Shown in pieces: positions 32,131 through 40,564 of a stretch of DNA of 64,000 bases. Below the pieces are notes generated by a model. That model ran no database searches and had not been told where the DNA came from. It saw only the letters and a list, made by a program, of their open reading frames with translations. This stretch comes from JAHEAO01 sp041633555 (GTDB lineage: Bacteria; Pseudomonadota; Alphaproteobacteria; Rhodobacterales; Rhodobacteraceae). The stretch lies in the NCBI GenBank assembly GCA_041633555.1, contig JBFKFZ010000003.1:50847-114846 (forward strand). The letters are read 5' to 3'. How positions within the stretch are numbered: position 1 is the first letter of the stretch; every line of letters starts with the position of its first letter. A program made the translations under genes and the position numbers.

Positions 32131-32457
32131 ATGCGAATTCTTGCTTTGAAAACATGCGATACCTGCAGAAAGGCGATCAAGGCGCTGGAAGCAGCCGGCC
32201 ATGATGTGCAGGTCACCGACGTTCGGGCCGACGGCATTTCCGAGAGCGACCGCGCCCGGTTTATGGAGGTCTTCGGCGACGCGCTGATCAACCGGGCATC
32301 GGCTACCTGGCGCGGGCTGTCAGAAGCGGAGCGCGCCCGGGATCCGGGCGTCCTGCTTGCCGAGCATCCGACGCTGATGAAGCGCCCCGTCATCGAGGCA
32401 GACGGGCAGCTTTATATGGGATGGAAGGCGGACGTGCAGAAGGCGCTTCTTGGATAA
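32131..32457 (+). CDS. ArsC/Spx-family reductase-like protein
   Basis: A 108-aa thioredoxin-fold protein of the ArsC/YffB type. The CxxC lies at CDTCRK (residues 9-14) and the family pattern continues with LINRASATWRGLSE and a C-terminal TLMKRPVIEADG. The conserved RPxI element of ArsC-like proteins is present. It is unlikely to be the arsenate reductase of an ars operon, since no ars genes are near; a glutathione-dependent thiol reductase role like YffB is more likely. AAGGAGG precedes the ATG. Confidence 0.85.
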   Translation: MRILALKTCDTCRKAIKALEAAGHDVQVTDVRADGISESDRARFMEVFGDALINRASATWRGLSEAERARDPGVLLAEHPTLMKRPVIEADGQLYMGWKADVQKALLG

Positions 32458-32502
32458 CTGGATCCGGGTTCCTATCTGGATGGGACGAGCAGGAGAGAGT
32501 GA

Positions 32503-32859
32503 ATGAGAAACGCAGCCTTGGTCCTTGGTGTGCTGGGAGGCGTCCTAGGAATGATCGTGGGTTTTTTCACCTACGGATATACCGAGTTCATCGACTGGTA
32601 CGGGACGATTCCCGATGTGGCCGAGCAGGTCGATAATGTCGGCCTGATCCGGGCGACATCGCTGTTGGCGCCGCTTCTGGCCCTGGCCGGCGGCGCCATG
32701 GCGCGATCGAAGGCGACGGTCGGCGGTATCCTGATGCTGCTGGCCGGTCTTGGGATGTATAACGGGTTCGGCTACGGGGTCTTCACTATGTTCCCGATCG
32801 CGCTTTGCTTTCTGGGCGGCATTCTGGCGCTGGTGGCCACTCAGCCCGACGAGGCCTGA
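32503..32859 (+). CDS. Small multi-span membrane protein
   Basis: A 118-aa protein with about four membrane segments: LVLGVLGGVLGMIVGFFTYG, LLAPLLALAGGAMA, VGGILMLLAGLGMYNGFG and FPIALCFLGGILALVA. A short acidic loop (PDVAEQVDN) lies between the first two. It resembles DUF4064-like small membrane proteins; no function is known. GGAGAG precedes the ATG. Its end overlaps the end of the convergent DoxX gene by 19 bases. Confidence 0.75.
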   Translation: MRNAALVLGVLGGVLGMIVGFFTYGYTEFIDWYGTIPDVAEQVDNVGLIRATSLLAPLLALAGGAMARSKATVGGILMLLAGLGMYNGFGYGVFTMFPIALCFLGGILALVATQPDEA

Positions 32860-33395
32860 TGCGACAGGACACGGTCGACCGACAGTGGACCAGCGCCCTT
32901 GATAACGAGGGTCAGCAAGAGCAGCATCCAGAAGGCGCGCTGATCGACGATCAGCGCATCCGAGGCGCGGTCGAACCAGCTGCCGACTGTGGCCGCATCC
33001 GCATGATGGCCGACGATGTCGGTCAGGCTTTGGACGACGGTGAAGCCGATCATTCCCAGCGACGCCAGCCGGGTCAGCAAACCGATCACGATCAAGAGCG
33101 GCAGGATGAACTCGGCCCAAGTCCCGGCGGTCACGACAAGCCAGTGAAACATGCCGAGCTGGCTGACATCGTAGCCGACCGCCTCCATCTGGCGCGGAAA
33201 GATCTGCGCATAAGCGCCGAGCGATGGCTTGAAGATGCCGAAAATGCCATCACCGACCTTGGTGAGGGCCGAGTTCCAGAAGTAGACCAGCAGCACCCCG
33301 GCAAAGACCAGCCGCGCCAGGCTCGGCAGGACGACCCCGGCGGTTTTCTGAATCCCTGAAAACACAAGATCGTGCAGCGAAATCAGCCTGTCCAT
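32841..33395 (-). CDS. DoxX-family membrane protein of the bufferin operon
   Basis: A 184-aa integral membrane protein with four predicted helices, of the DoxX family (LLVYFWNSALTKVGDGIF, FHWLVVTAGTWAEFILPLLI, LASLGMIGFTVVQSLTDIVG). The start is one base after bufC, so it belongs to the same transcription unit. DoxX proteins occur in many bufferin loci, where they probably move electrons or support metal or thiol chemistry in the membrane; the exact role is not settled. Confidence 0.88.
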   Translation of the reverse strand: MDRLISLHDLVFSGIQKTAGVVLPSLARLVFAGVLLVYFWNSALTKVGDGIFGIFKPSLGAYAQIFPRQMEAVGYDVSQLGMFHWLVVTAGTWAEFILPLLIVIGLLTRLASLGMIGFTVVQSLTDIVGHHADAATVGSWFDRASDALIVDQRAFWMLLLLTLVIKGAGPLSVDRVLSHQASSG

Positions 33396-33396
33396 A

Positions 33397-34143
33397 TCAT
33401 GTCCCCTCCGTAATTCCGACTATTGCCCCCCCGGCAAGCAACTGACCCAAAATGACAGTAAGATCAAAGTCTTCGCCGGCAGATTGCAGCGCTTCGGCAA
33501 GGCTTGCGCCCTTGCCGATCACCGTGACGAACTCGGCAGCCCCTGGGCCAAGCAGGTGCGGTTTGGGATCGAAACCGGGGCGGGCGACAATCACATCTTC
33601 CGCTTTCATCTGTGGTTTCGGAGCATCCGGGGCAGTGTTCGCCAGCCAAAGGGCATGAATGGGCCACAGCGAGCGGACCAGCCGCACCGAAGGCGCGAGG
33701 ACAAACCGCGCGGCCATCAGCCGGTCGGGCGGCATCGTCTGCAATAGCGCGGGATCGACGGGCGCGGCATCGGCGGCATGGTAGGATTGCCTGAGCGCAC
33801 GCTCCAGCCGCGCGACATCGGGCAGGTAGCCGATGTTCCGAACCGGCTCGAAGCTCTCCAGAAAGCCCGGGAAGCGGGAACCGTAATACATCATGAGGGC
33901 CGAGGAGGGCGGGTTCTGGCGCAGATAGACCCCGGCCATCGCCTTGAAGAAGTCGTCGCCTAACAGTTTGCGGACCACCGGATAGGCGGTTTCGAGCGCT
34001 TCGGTCAGGCTGACCGCGACATTGTTGCGATAGACGGAAAATCTCTTGCCCGCAGGGCGGCCCTGCGGATCGGTCAGCCCGGCAGGCACCGCGAGGTCGG
34101 GATCAAGGATCGCGCGGCCGAAGTCGGATTGTCCGACGCTCAT
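33397..34143 (-). CDS. bufC: BufC-like DUF2063 protein
   Basis: A 248-aa soluble protein of the DUF2063 (putative DNA-binding) family: FGRAILDPDLAVPAGLTDPQ at the start, SVYRNNVAVSLTEALETAYP and a CTL-like C-terminal half. In bufferin loci BufC is the partner of the DUF692 enzyme and is needed to recognise the peptide. It overlaps the bufB stop by four bases (ATGA) and is followed by the DoxX gene. No DNA-binding activity is implied by the family name. Confidence 0.88.
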   Translation of the reverse strand: MSVGQSDFGRAILDPDLAVPAGLTDPQGRPAGKRFSVYRNNVAVSLTEALETAYPVVRKLLGDDFFKAMAGVYLRQNPPSSALMMYYGSRFPGFLESFEPVRNIGYLPDVARLERALRQSYHAADAAPVDPALLQTMPPDRLMAARFVLAPSVRLVRSLWPIHALWLANTAPDAPKPQMKAEDVIVARPGFDPKPHLLGPGAAEFVTVIGKGASLAEALQSAGEDFDLTVILGQLLAGGAIVGITEGT

Positions 34144-35000
34144 GCGGCGACCTTGTCCAGCACCGCCTCTGCACGGGCGGCCTCGGCGGCCAGTAGCGGC
34201 CAGTCCGGCACGTCATTGTCCCATTCGATCAGTGTCGGTCGCGGCCCGGCAACCTCGATCGTATGCGCATAGAGCGCCCAGACCGGATCGACGACATCCC
34301 GGCCATGGCTGTCGATCAGCAGGGGGGCGCCGTGATCATCCTCGTCCTCGTCATGGCCGCCGAGGTGAATCTCGCCGACATGTTTCATGGGAAAGGCGTC
34401 GATATAGCTGACGGCGTCGGTCTGCTGGTTGGTGGCCGAAACGAAGACGTTATTGACATCCAGAAGCAGCCCGCAGCCGGTCCGCTTGACGACGCCCGCG
34501 AGAAATTCGATCTCGCTCATCTCGGTTTCCGCGAAAGCGAGATAGGTTGAGGGGTTTTCAAGCAGCATTTGCCGCCCGACGGCTTCCTGAACCTGGTCGA
34601 TATGGCGCGCGACCTGATCCAGCGTCTTGGCGGTGTAGGGCAGGGGCAGAAGATCGTTGAAGAAATGGCTGTCATGGGTCGACCAGGCCAGGTGTTCGGA
34701 AAAGCTGGCCGGGTTAAGCCAGCCGACAAGATACTTGAGGCGGGCCAGATGGTTGGGGTCCAGGGGCGCCTCGCCGCCAATTGACAGACCGACGCCATGC
34801 ACCGAAATCGGAAAGCGCTCTGCCAGATGGCGCAACTGCGCCAGGGGCCGGCCGCCATCGCCCATGTAGTTTTCTGCGTGGATTTCTAGCCAGTCTACCG
34901 GGCCCTGATCCTTTAGAATGTCGGAATAGTGCTGGGGCTTGTATCCGACGCCGGGCCGGTTCGGCAGGTGATCGAAGAGTCGTTTTGCAGCGTCCAGCAT
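34140..35000 (-). CDS. bufB: BufB-like DUF692 multinuclear iron enzyme
   Basis: A 286-aa TIM-barrel protein of the DUF692 (MbnB/BufB) family, a multinuclear non-haem iron enzyme that modifies cysteines of a partner peptide. Conserved His/Glu/Asp blocks are visible: DWLEIHAENYMGDGG, HGVGLSIGGEAPLD, SEHLAWSTHDSHFF, CGLLLDVNNVFVSA and GEIHLGGHDEDEDDHG. DUF692 enzymes turn Cys into oxazolone-thioamide or thiooxazole groups. The ribosome site GGAGCAAGG precedes the ATG. It lies 57 bases after bufA and is coupled to bufC. Confidence 0.92.
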   Translation of the reverse strand: MLDAAKRLFDHLPNRPGVGYKPQHYSDILKDQGPVDWLEIHAENYMGDGGRPLAQLRHLAERFPISVHGVGLSIGGEAPLDPNHLARLKYLVGWLNPASFSEHLAWSTHDSHFFNDLLPLPYTAKTLDQVARHIDQVQEAVGRQMLLENPSTYLAFAETEMSEIEFLAGVVKRTGCGLLLDVNNVFVSATNQQTDAVSYIDAFPMKHVGEIHLGGHDEDEDDHGAPLLIDSHGRDVVDPVWALYAHTIEVAGPRPTLIEWDNDVPDWPLLAAEAARAEAVLDKVAA

Positions 35001-35057
35001 CGCCTTGCTCCGTCGGGGATGCGTCTCCGGGGACCGGCCTCGGAGACGCGGAATGGC

Positions 35058-35363
35058 TTATGCCGGCAGATCACGCTCCAGCGCTTCCAGCGAGCCCTGG
35101 CGAGCGGTGCCATCGGCCATTGCGGGCAGTTCCATCGTGGTGCAGGTGCCGGCCGGGACCAAAGTCCAGGCATTGCCCTGATAGTCGAGCTTGGAGGTTC
35201 CTGCACAGGTGGTGCCGGGACCGGCGGCACAGTCGTTCTCACCGGCGAGCGAGACGCCGAAGCACTTTTCCTGCTCCTGCGCGTTGACGGCGGTCGCGAA
35301 ATGGGCGGTCAATGCGGCAGCGACTGCGCCGGCAACGGCAAGAGATTTTACTGGTTGAGACAT
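35058..35363 (-). CDS. bufA: BufA1-like precursor peptide (DUF2282), bufferin
   Basis: A 101-aa secreted precursor. An N-terminal signal peptide (SLAVAGAVAAALTAHFATA, cleavage near NAQ) is followed by a region with four conserved Cys at 34, 45, 53 and 74 (KCFGVSLAGENDC, GPGTTCAGTS, PAGTC). This is the pattern of DUF2282 bufferins, whose cysteines are converted by BufB and then bind copper in the periplasm. The start is set by GGGAGACC upstream; an in-frame earlier ATG is discarded. It is the first gene of the operon. Family function is known; copper binding here is inferred. Confidence 0.92.
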   Translation of the reverse strand: MSQPVKSLAVAGAVAAALTAHFATAVNAQEQEKCFGVSLAGENDCAAGPGTTCAGTSKLDYQGNAWTLVPAGTCTTMELPAMADGTARQGSLEALERDLPA

Positions 35364-35452
35364 TGGGGTCTCCCTTTTTTGCTGTCGAGTTATCGTTGGC
35401 GTCACTATAAAATGACACTGAAATGGCTACTGGAACGATCGTGCCAAGGCTA

Positions 35453-35483
35453 CTCACAGTTCTGTGGGGCACGGCGCTGTGAG
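35453..35483. promoter_or_regulatory. Inverted repeat upstream of bufA
   Basis: CTCACAG and CTGTGAG, seven-base arms 17 bases apart, lie about 90-120 bases before the bufA start and about 90 bases after the thrS stop on the same strand. It could be an operator for the buf genes or the thrS terminator. The AT-rich stretch CACTATAAAATGACA between it and bufA could hold a promoter. No copper regulator is encoded nearby. Confidence 0.35.
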
Positions 35484-35573
35484 CCATTGTAACATTCCGT
35501 GACCCGCGAAGATAGCCGGTTCTGATCGTTGAAGTGTTGTTATTTCAATCCGTTGCAGGCCGAAGCGCAACCG

Positions 35574-37520
35574 TCACCGCTGATCCGGCGGCAGCGCTTC
35601 CTCGCCGAGATCGGCGGCAGCCTGCTCCAGCGACAGTGTTTGTGTCGCTCTTTCTCCCAATCGGCGTAGCGTCACAGTGCGATCCTCGACCTCCCGCTGA
35701 CCGACGGCAAGGATCACCGGCACCCTGCCGACCGAGTGTTCCCGGACCTTGTAGTTGATCTTCTCGTTGCGGGTATCAGCCTCGGCACGGATGCCCGCCG
35801 CGTTTAGTTTCTCTACCGCCTCCTGCACATAGTCATCGGCATCAGACACGATGGAAGCCACGACCACCTGACGCGGCGCCAGCCAGAAGGGCAGCTTGCC
35901 GGCCCAGTTTTCGATCAGAATGCCGATGAAGCGCTCGAACGAGCCAAGGCAGGCGCGGTGCAGCATGTAGGGCCGGTGCTTGGCGCCGTCCTCGCCGATG
36001 AAGTTCGCACCCAGCCGTTCAGGCAAGTTGGGGTCGACCTGGAAAGTACCGCATTGCCAGACCCGACCGATCGCGTCGGTCAGCTTGAAATCAAGCTTCG
36101 GCGCATAGAACGCGCCTTCGCCCGGGTCGAGCGTGTAGTCATGCCCGGTTTTACTGATCGCGGCCTCAAGAGCGGCCTCCATCTTGTCCCAGCTTTCCTC
36201 GGTGCCCACCCGCTTTTCCGGGCGCGTCGCGAACATTATCTCGAAATCCTCGAACCCGAGATCACGGTAGACGGAAGAAAGGAACTTGATGAACCTGGCG
36301 CATTCCTCTTCGATCTGCTCCTCGGTGCAGAAGATATGCGCGTCGTCCTGCGTGAAGCCCCGCACCCGCATGATGCCGTGCAGCGCGCCGGACGGTTCGT
36401 AGCGGTTGCACGATCCGAACTCGGCCATCCGGAGCGGCAGGTCGCGGTAGGATTTCAGGCCCTGGTTGAAGATCTGCACATGGCAGGGGCAGTTCATCGG
36501 CTTCAGTGCGTTGATGGTCTTTTCGCGCGCATGTTCTTCATCGACCTCCACGATGAACATATGCTCCTGGTAGTTCTCCCAGTGTCCCGATTTCTCCCAA
36601 AGGGCGCGCGAGACGACCTGCGGTGTGTTCACCTCGACATAGCCGTCGGCCCGCTGTTTGCGGCGCATGTAGTCCTGCAAAGTCGTGTAGATTCGCCAGC
36701 CGTTCGGATGCCAGAAAACCTGCCCGGGGGCGTCTTCCTGCATGTGGAACAGGTCCATCTCGCGACCGAGCTTCCGGTGGTCGCGTTTGGCGGCCTCCTC
36801 CAGCATGAAAATGTGCGACTTCAGGTCGTCGCGGTTCTTAAACCCGACGCCGTAGATGCGTTGCAGCATCGCGCGGTCGCTGTCGCCGCGCCAGTAGGCG
36901 CCGGCGACCGACATCAGCTTGAATGCATCGGCGGGCAGTTGGCCAGTATGCTGAAGATGCGGACCGCGGCAAAGATCCTGCCATTCGCCGTGCCAGTACA
37001 TTCGGATCGGCTCGGTGCCGGGAATGGCCTCGATCAACTCAACCTTGTAGGGCTCGTTATTCGCCTTGTAGAACTCGACAGCGCGGCTGCGTTCCCAGAC
37101 CTCGGTCGTCACAGGATCGCGCTTGTTGATGATTTCCTTCATCTTTTTCTCGATCTCGCCCAGGTCTTCGGGCGTGAACGGTTCGGCGCGGTCGAAATCG
37201 TAGTACCAGCCGTTCTCGATCACGGGGCCGATGGTGACCTTAACATCCGGCCAAAGCTCCTGCACGGCACGGGCCATGACATGTGCGAAATCGTGGCGGA
37301 TGAGTTCAAGCGCCTGCGCATCGTCGGCCATCGTGTTGATCGCGATGGCGGCGTCCTTCTCGATCGGCCATTGCAGATCGTGATGCGCGCCGTCAATGCT
37401 TGCGGAAATCGCCTTCTTGCCAAGCGAGCTGGAGATTGCCGCGGCGACTTCAGCCGGAGTGACTCCGGCGTCGAATTCGCGAGCATTGCCATCGGGGAAG
37501 GTTAGGGAGATTTGGGCCAT
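35574..37520 (-). CDS. thrS: Threonyl-tRNA synthetase
   Basis: A 648-aa class II aminoacyl-tRNA synthetase. The N-terminal TGS-like domain is followed by the editing domain (HDFAHVMARAVQELWPDV), the catalytic core with LKPMNCPCHVQIFNQ (zinc site Cys) and RACLGSFERFIGILIE, and the C-terminal anticodon domain (LAPRQVVVASIVSDADDYV). The length is standard. It charges tRNA-Thr. GAGGAGAGCC precedes the ATG. It has no operon partner. Confidence 0.97.
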   Translation of the reverse strand: MAQISLTFPDGNAREFDAGVTPAEVAAAISSSLGKKAISASIDGAHHDLQWPIEKDAAIAINTMADDAQALELIRHDFAHVMARAVQELWPDVKVTIGPVIENGWYYDFDRAEPFTPEDLGEIEKKMKEIINKRDPVTTEVWERSRAVEFYKANNEPYKVELIEAIPGTEPIRMYWHGEWQDLCRGPHLQHTGQLPADAFKLMSVAGAYWRGDSDRAMLQRIYGVGFKNRDDLKSHIFMLEEAAKRDHRKLGREMDLFHMQEDAPGQVFWHPNGWRIYTTLQDYMRRKQRADGYVEVNTPQVVSRALWEKSGHWENYQEHMFIVEVDEEHAREKTINALKPMNCPCHVQIFNQGLKSYRDLPLRMAEFGSCNRYEPSGALHGIMRVRGFTQDDAHIFCTEEQIEEECARFIKFLSSVYRDLGFEDFEIMFATRPEKRVGTEESWDKMEAALEAAISKTGHDYTLDPGEGAFYAPKLDFKLTDAIGRVWQCGTFQVDPNLPERLGANFIGEDGAKHRPYMLHRACLGSFERFIGILIENWAGKLPFWLAPRQVVVASIVSDADDYVQEAVEKLNAAGIRAEADTRNEKINYKVREHSVGRVPVILAVGQREVEDRTVTLRRLGERATQTLSLEQAAADLGEEALPPDQR

Positions 37521-37663
37521 ATCGGCTCTCCTCGTCAGTTTGGCGCCTACGGAACGCCCGGTTGCGGGTTATGTCGCGCCTGTTTGCCGCCTCGGATCGG
37601 GCAAGTCAACATTGCCTTTCGGGAATGGTCGGATAGCTTGTCGGCACAACAACGGAGGCGGGG

Positions 37664-38413
37664 ATGCCGGACTATCTGACAACTGCAGCGGGAAGAAAGC
37701 TTGCGTATGAGCTCAGCGAGGGCGCGCCGCCCGGCCTCGTGTTTTTCGGGGGCTTCAAGTCCGACATGCAGGGTACCAAGGCCCTGCATCTGGAGGAATG
37801 GGCGAGGTCGACTGGCCGCGCCTTCTTGCGGTTCGATTATTCCGGACACGGGCAGTCTTCGGGAGCATTTGCCGAGGGCACTATCGGCGACTGGGCCGAT
37901 GATGCCGAGGCCGCGATCATTCAACTCACCAAGGGGCCGCAAGTGCTGGTCGGGTCCAGCATGGGGGGCTGGATCGGCCTCATTCTGGCCAGCCGTATTG
38001 CTGACCGGATTGCCGGTATGGTCGGTATCGCGGCAGCGCCGGATTTCACCGAAGACAGCATGTGGGCCGGTTTCAGCGAAATCCATCGCGCAAAGCTGCA
38101 GCGCGAAGGGCAATTGGCGCTGCCTTCGGATTATGGCGAGCCCTACATCATCACTCGCCGCCTGATCGAGGAGGGGCGGAATCACCTGGTTATGCGTAAG
38201 CCGCTGAAGTTGGGATTTCCTGCCCGCTTCCTGCAAGGCACAGATGACGCCGATGTCGAGCAATCGGTGCCGCTTCGCCTGCTGAGCCATGCCAAAGGCA
38301 GCGATATCCGGCTGACCTTGGTGAAGGGGGCCGATCACCGCTTCTCTTCGCCAGACTGTCTGCTCCTGATCGAGCAAACCATCAACGACGTTCTCGAGGC
38401 GAGACAGGCGTGA
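37664..38413 (+). CDS. Alpha/beta hydrolase
   Basis: A 249-aa serine hydrolase. The nucleophile lies in GSSMGGWIGL (about residue 102), the acid near PARFLQGTDDADVEQS, and the His in VKGADHRFSSPD (about 227). A single compact domain with no signal peptide is present, typical of small cytoplasmic esterases related to YqiA/abhydrolase-type enzymes. The second alpha/beta hydrolase gene starts 40 bases later on the same strand. The substrate is unknown. Confidence 0.85.
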   Translation: MPDYLTTAAGRKLAYELSEGAPPGLVFFGGFKSDMQGTKALHLEEWARSTGRAFLRFDYSGHGQSSGAFAEGTIGDWADDAEAAIIQLTKGPQVLVGSSMGGWIGLILASRIADRIAGMVGIAAAPDFTEDSMWAGFSEIHRAKLQREGQLALPSDYGEPYIITRRLIEEGRNHLVMRKPLKLGFPARFLQGTDDADVEQSVPLRLLSHAKGSDIRLTLVKGADHRFSSPDCLLLIEQTINDVLEARQA

Positions 38414-38453
38414 CCCTACAAACGCCGGAAATCCTGCCTGACGAATCGCCGGT

Positions 38454-39164
38454 ATGACGGAGCCTGTCCTGTTCCTGCCCGGCATGATGAGTGATGCCCG
38501 GGTGTTTCTGCCGCAGATTGTCGCCCTGTCGCGCGACCGCGCCGTTCAGGTCGCCAACATGACGACCGCGGAAACCGTGGAAGATCTCGCCGAGCAGGTG
38601 TTGGCAGCCGCACCTTCCAAATTCGTGCTGGCCGGTCATGGTCTGGGCGGGGTCGTTGCGATGGAGGTTGTTCGCCGCGCCCGAGAACGGGTCACGCGAC
38701 TGGCGCTTCTGGACACGAACGCGCAATCCGAAACGCCCTCTATTGCCGCGGCACGCGAAGCCCAGATCGTGATGGCAAAGGCCGGGCGGCTTCAGGACGC
38801 GGTGCGCGACCGGGTCAAGCCCACGGATCTCGCGCCTGGACCACGCAAGGCCGGGATCCTGAAGCTACTTCTTGAGATGGCGATGGAGATCGGGCCAGAG
38901 GCTTATGTCCGGCAATGCCGCCTGATGCAGCGCCGACCCGATCAGCAGAAGACGCTGCGGATGCTGCGCGCGCCGGCGCTCGTCCTATGCGGCGCGCAGG
39001 ACGCGATGACGCCGCTGCGCCGTCACGAGTTCATCGAGACGCTGATACCTTACGCCCGGCTGAAAATTGTTGCTGATGCCGGCCATTTCCCGATGCTGGA
39101 GCAGCCGGTCGAAACGACGCGGCTGCTCCGGGACTGGCTGGAGCAACCGCTGGTGTTGCGATAA
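38454..39164 (+). CDS. Alpha/beta hydrolase lacking the catalytic serine
   Basis: A 236-aa alpha/beta-hydrolase fold protein. The nucleophile elbow reads AGHGLGG (about residue 64) where active members have GHSMGG or GHSLGG, so the Ser is replaced by Gly. The acid Asp (LCGAQDAMTPL) and the His (DAGHFPMLEQP, about residue 212) are retained. It may be inactive as a serine hydrolase, use another nucleophile, or serve binding. It is adjacent to another alpha/beta hydrolase. The change rests on a single codon (GGT) and could be a sequence error. Confidence 0.85.
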   Translation: MTEPVLFLPGMMSDARVFLPQIVALSRDRAVQVANMTTAETVEDLAEQVLAAAPSKFVLAGHGLGGVVAMEVVRRARERVTRLALLDTNAQSETPSIAAAREAQIVMAKAGRLQDAVRDRVKPTDLAPGPRKAGILKLLLEMAMEIGPEAYVRQCRLMQRRPDQQKTLRMLRAPALVLCGAQDAMTPLRRHEFIETLIPYARLKIVADAGHFPMLEQPVETTRLLRDWLEQPLVLR

Positions 39165-39197
39165 CGACGGTTCGTTCAGCGCGACCTGACCCGTTTC

Positions 39198-40460
39198 CTA
39201 GCTGACGACCTTCATCTTCGGCGGGGTCGAGTTGGAGTTCGCATCAAGGAACGCCAGGACATGGGGACGGATGTTGTTCCGCCAGCTCTTGCCCGCGAAG
39301 ATGCCGTAATGGCCGGCACCGGGCTCAAGGTGGCTCGACTTCTTCTCATCCGGCAGTCCGGTCAGAAGGTCTAGCGCGGCTAGGCACTGGCCCGGCGCGC
39401 TGATATCGTCATCCTCGCCCTCGACGATATGGACTGCAACATCGGTGATCTTGCCGATATCGACGGACCGCCCGGCAACGGTAAAGGCATTGCGGGCAAT
39501 CTCGCGATCCTTGAAGACGCGCTCGACGGTCGACAGGTAGAATTCCGCCGTCATGTCCATCACAGCGAGATATTCGTCATAGAATCGGTTGTGCCGGTCG
39601 TGGTCGGCGGCTTCGCCCTTGGCGACGCGCAGGATCTGTTCCGAGAAGGCGCGGCTGTGCATTTCAGCATTCATCGAGATGAATGACGAAAGCTGCAGCA
39701 GGCCCGGATAGACCATCCGGCCGGCGCCGGCATATTTGAAGCCTACGCGCTGCAGGATGCCTTGCTCCAATTGGCCCATCGTTACCCGGCGGCCGAAATC
39801 GGTGACGTCGGTTGCGGCGGCGTCGGGGTCGATCGGACCGCCGATAAGGGTCAGGGTGCGGGGCTGCGCCTTGGGATCCTCTTCGGCCAGATAGGCGGTC
39901 GCGGCGAGCGTCAGCGGCGCGGGCTGGCAGACGGCGATCACATGGGTGTCAGGGCCGAGGTGGCGCATGAATTCGACGAGATAGAGCGTGTAATCCTCTA
40001 TGTCGAACTTGCCTTCGCTGACCGGGATGTCGCGGGCGTTGTGCCAGTCGGTAATGTAGACCTCGCAGTCCACGATCAGGCTCTTGACAGTGGAGCGCAG
40101 CAGCGTCGCGTAGTGGCCCGACATCGGCGCGACCAGCATTACCTTGCGGGATCGCTTGCGCCGGCCAGGCACGTTGAAATGGATCAGGCTACCAAAGGGC
40201 TTGTCGACCAGCGTGTCGATGCGCACGAGGTGGTCCTTGCCGTCGGTATCGGTAAAGGTGCGGATGCCCCAGTCGGGCTTCGCGACCATGCGGGCAAAGG
40301 TCCGCTCTGTCACTTCCCCCCAAGCTGCCAGCAACTGAAACATCGGGTTCGGGAAGAGACCGGTGATCGGGTAAGACCCGAAGGCGAGAGCGGTTGCCCC
40401 CAGCCATTGATTGGTGTTCCGGGCGGTTTCCATCAAATCGTATGTCGCCATGTAGCGCAT
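39198..40460 (-). CDS. phaZ: Intracellular polyhydroxyalkanoate depolymerase
   Basis: A 420-aa intracellular PHB depolymerase of the PhaZ1 type. N-terminal MRYMATYDLMETARNTNQWL and the catalytic Cys in HVIAVCQPAPLTLAA (about residue 165) are characteristic. The acid and the His in HLEPGAGHYGIFAGKSWR complete the triad. It mobilises stored PHA granules to 3-hydroxybutyrate. AAGGA precedes the ATG by seven bases. It is divergent from phaC over a 104-base region. Confidence 0.93.
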   Translation of the reverse strand: MRYMATYDLMETARNTNQWLGATALAFGSYPITGLFPNPMFQLLAAWGEVTERTFARMVAKPDWGIRTFTDTDGKDHLVRIDTLVDKPFGSLIHFNVPGRRKRSRKVMLVAPMSGHYATLLRSTVKSLIVDCEVYITDWHNARDIPVSEGKFDIEDYTLYLVEFMRHLGPDTHVIAVCQPAPLTLAATAYLAEEDPKAQPRTLTLIGGPIDPDAAATDVTDFGRRVTMGQLEQGILQRVGFKYAGAGRMVYPGLLQLSSFISMNAEMHSRAFSEQILRVAKGEAADHDRHNRFYDEYLAVMDMTAEFYLSTVERVFKDREIARNAFTVAGRSVDIGKITDVAVHIVEGEDDDISAPGQCLAALDLLTGLPDEKKSSHLEPGAGHYGIFAGKSWRNNIRPHVLAFLDANSNSTPPKMKVVS

Positions 40461-40564
40461 GTGCTATCCTTACAGTATGCAGCGGGTTACGGGCGTCGCC
40501 TTCCTCCCGGTCAAAGGCTTCGTTATGCTGCAGGTGCGGCAAAATCTATGATGAAAGCGGTAAA

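Noticed and set aside
32131..32457. Arsenate reductase of an ars operon
   Set aside because: The CxxC and lack of ars genes point to a YffB-like thiol reductase.
35958..37505. 515-codon antisense frame opposite thrS
   Set aside because: thrS is certain on the minus strand; the plus-strand frame is a codon-bias shadow.
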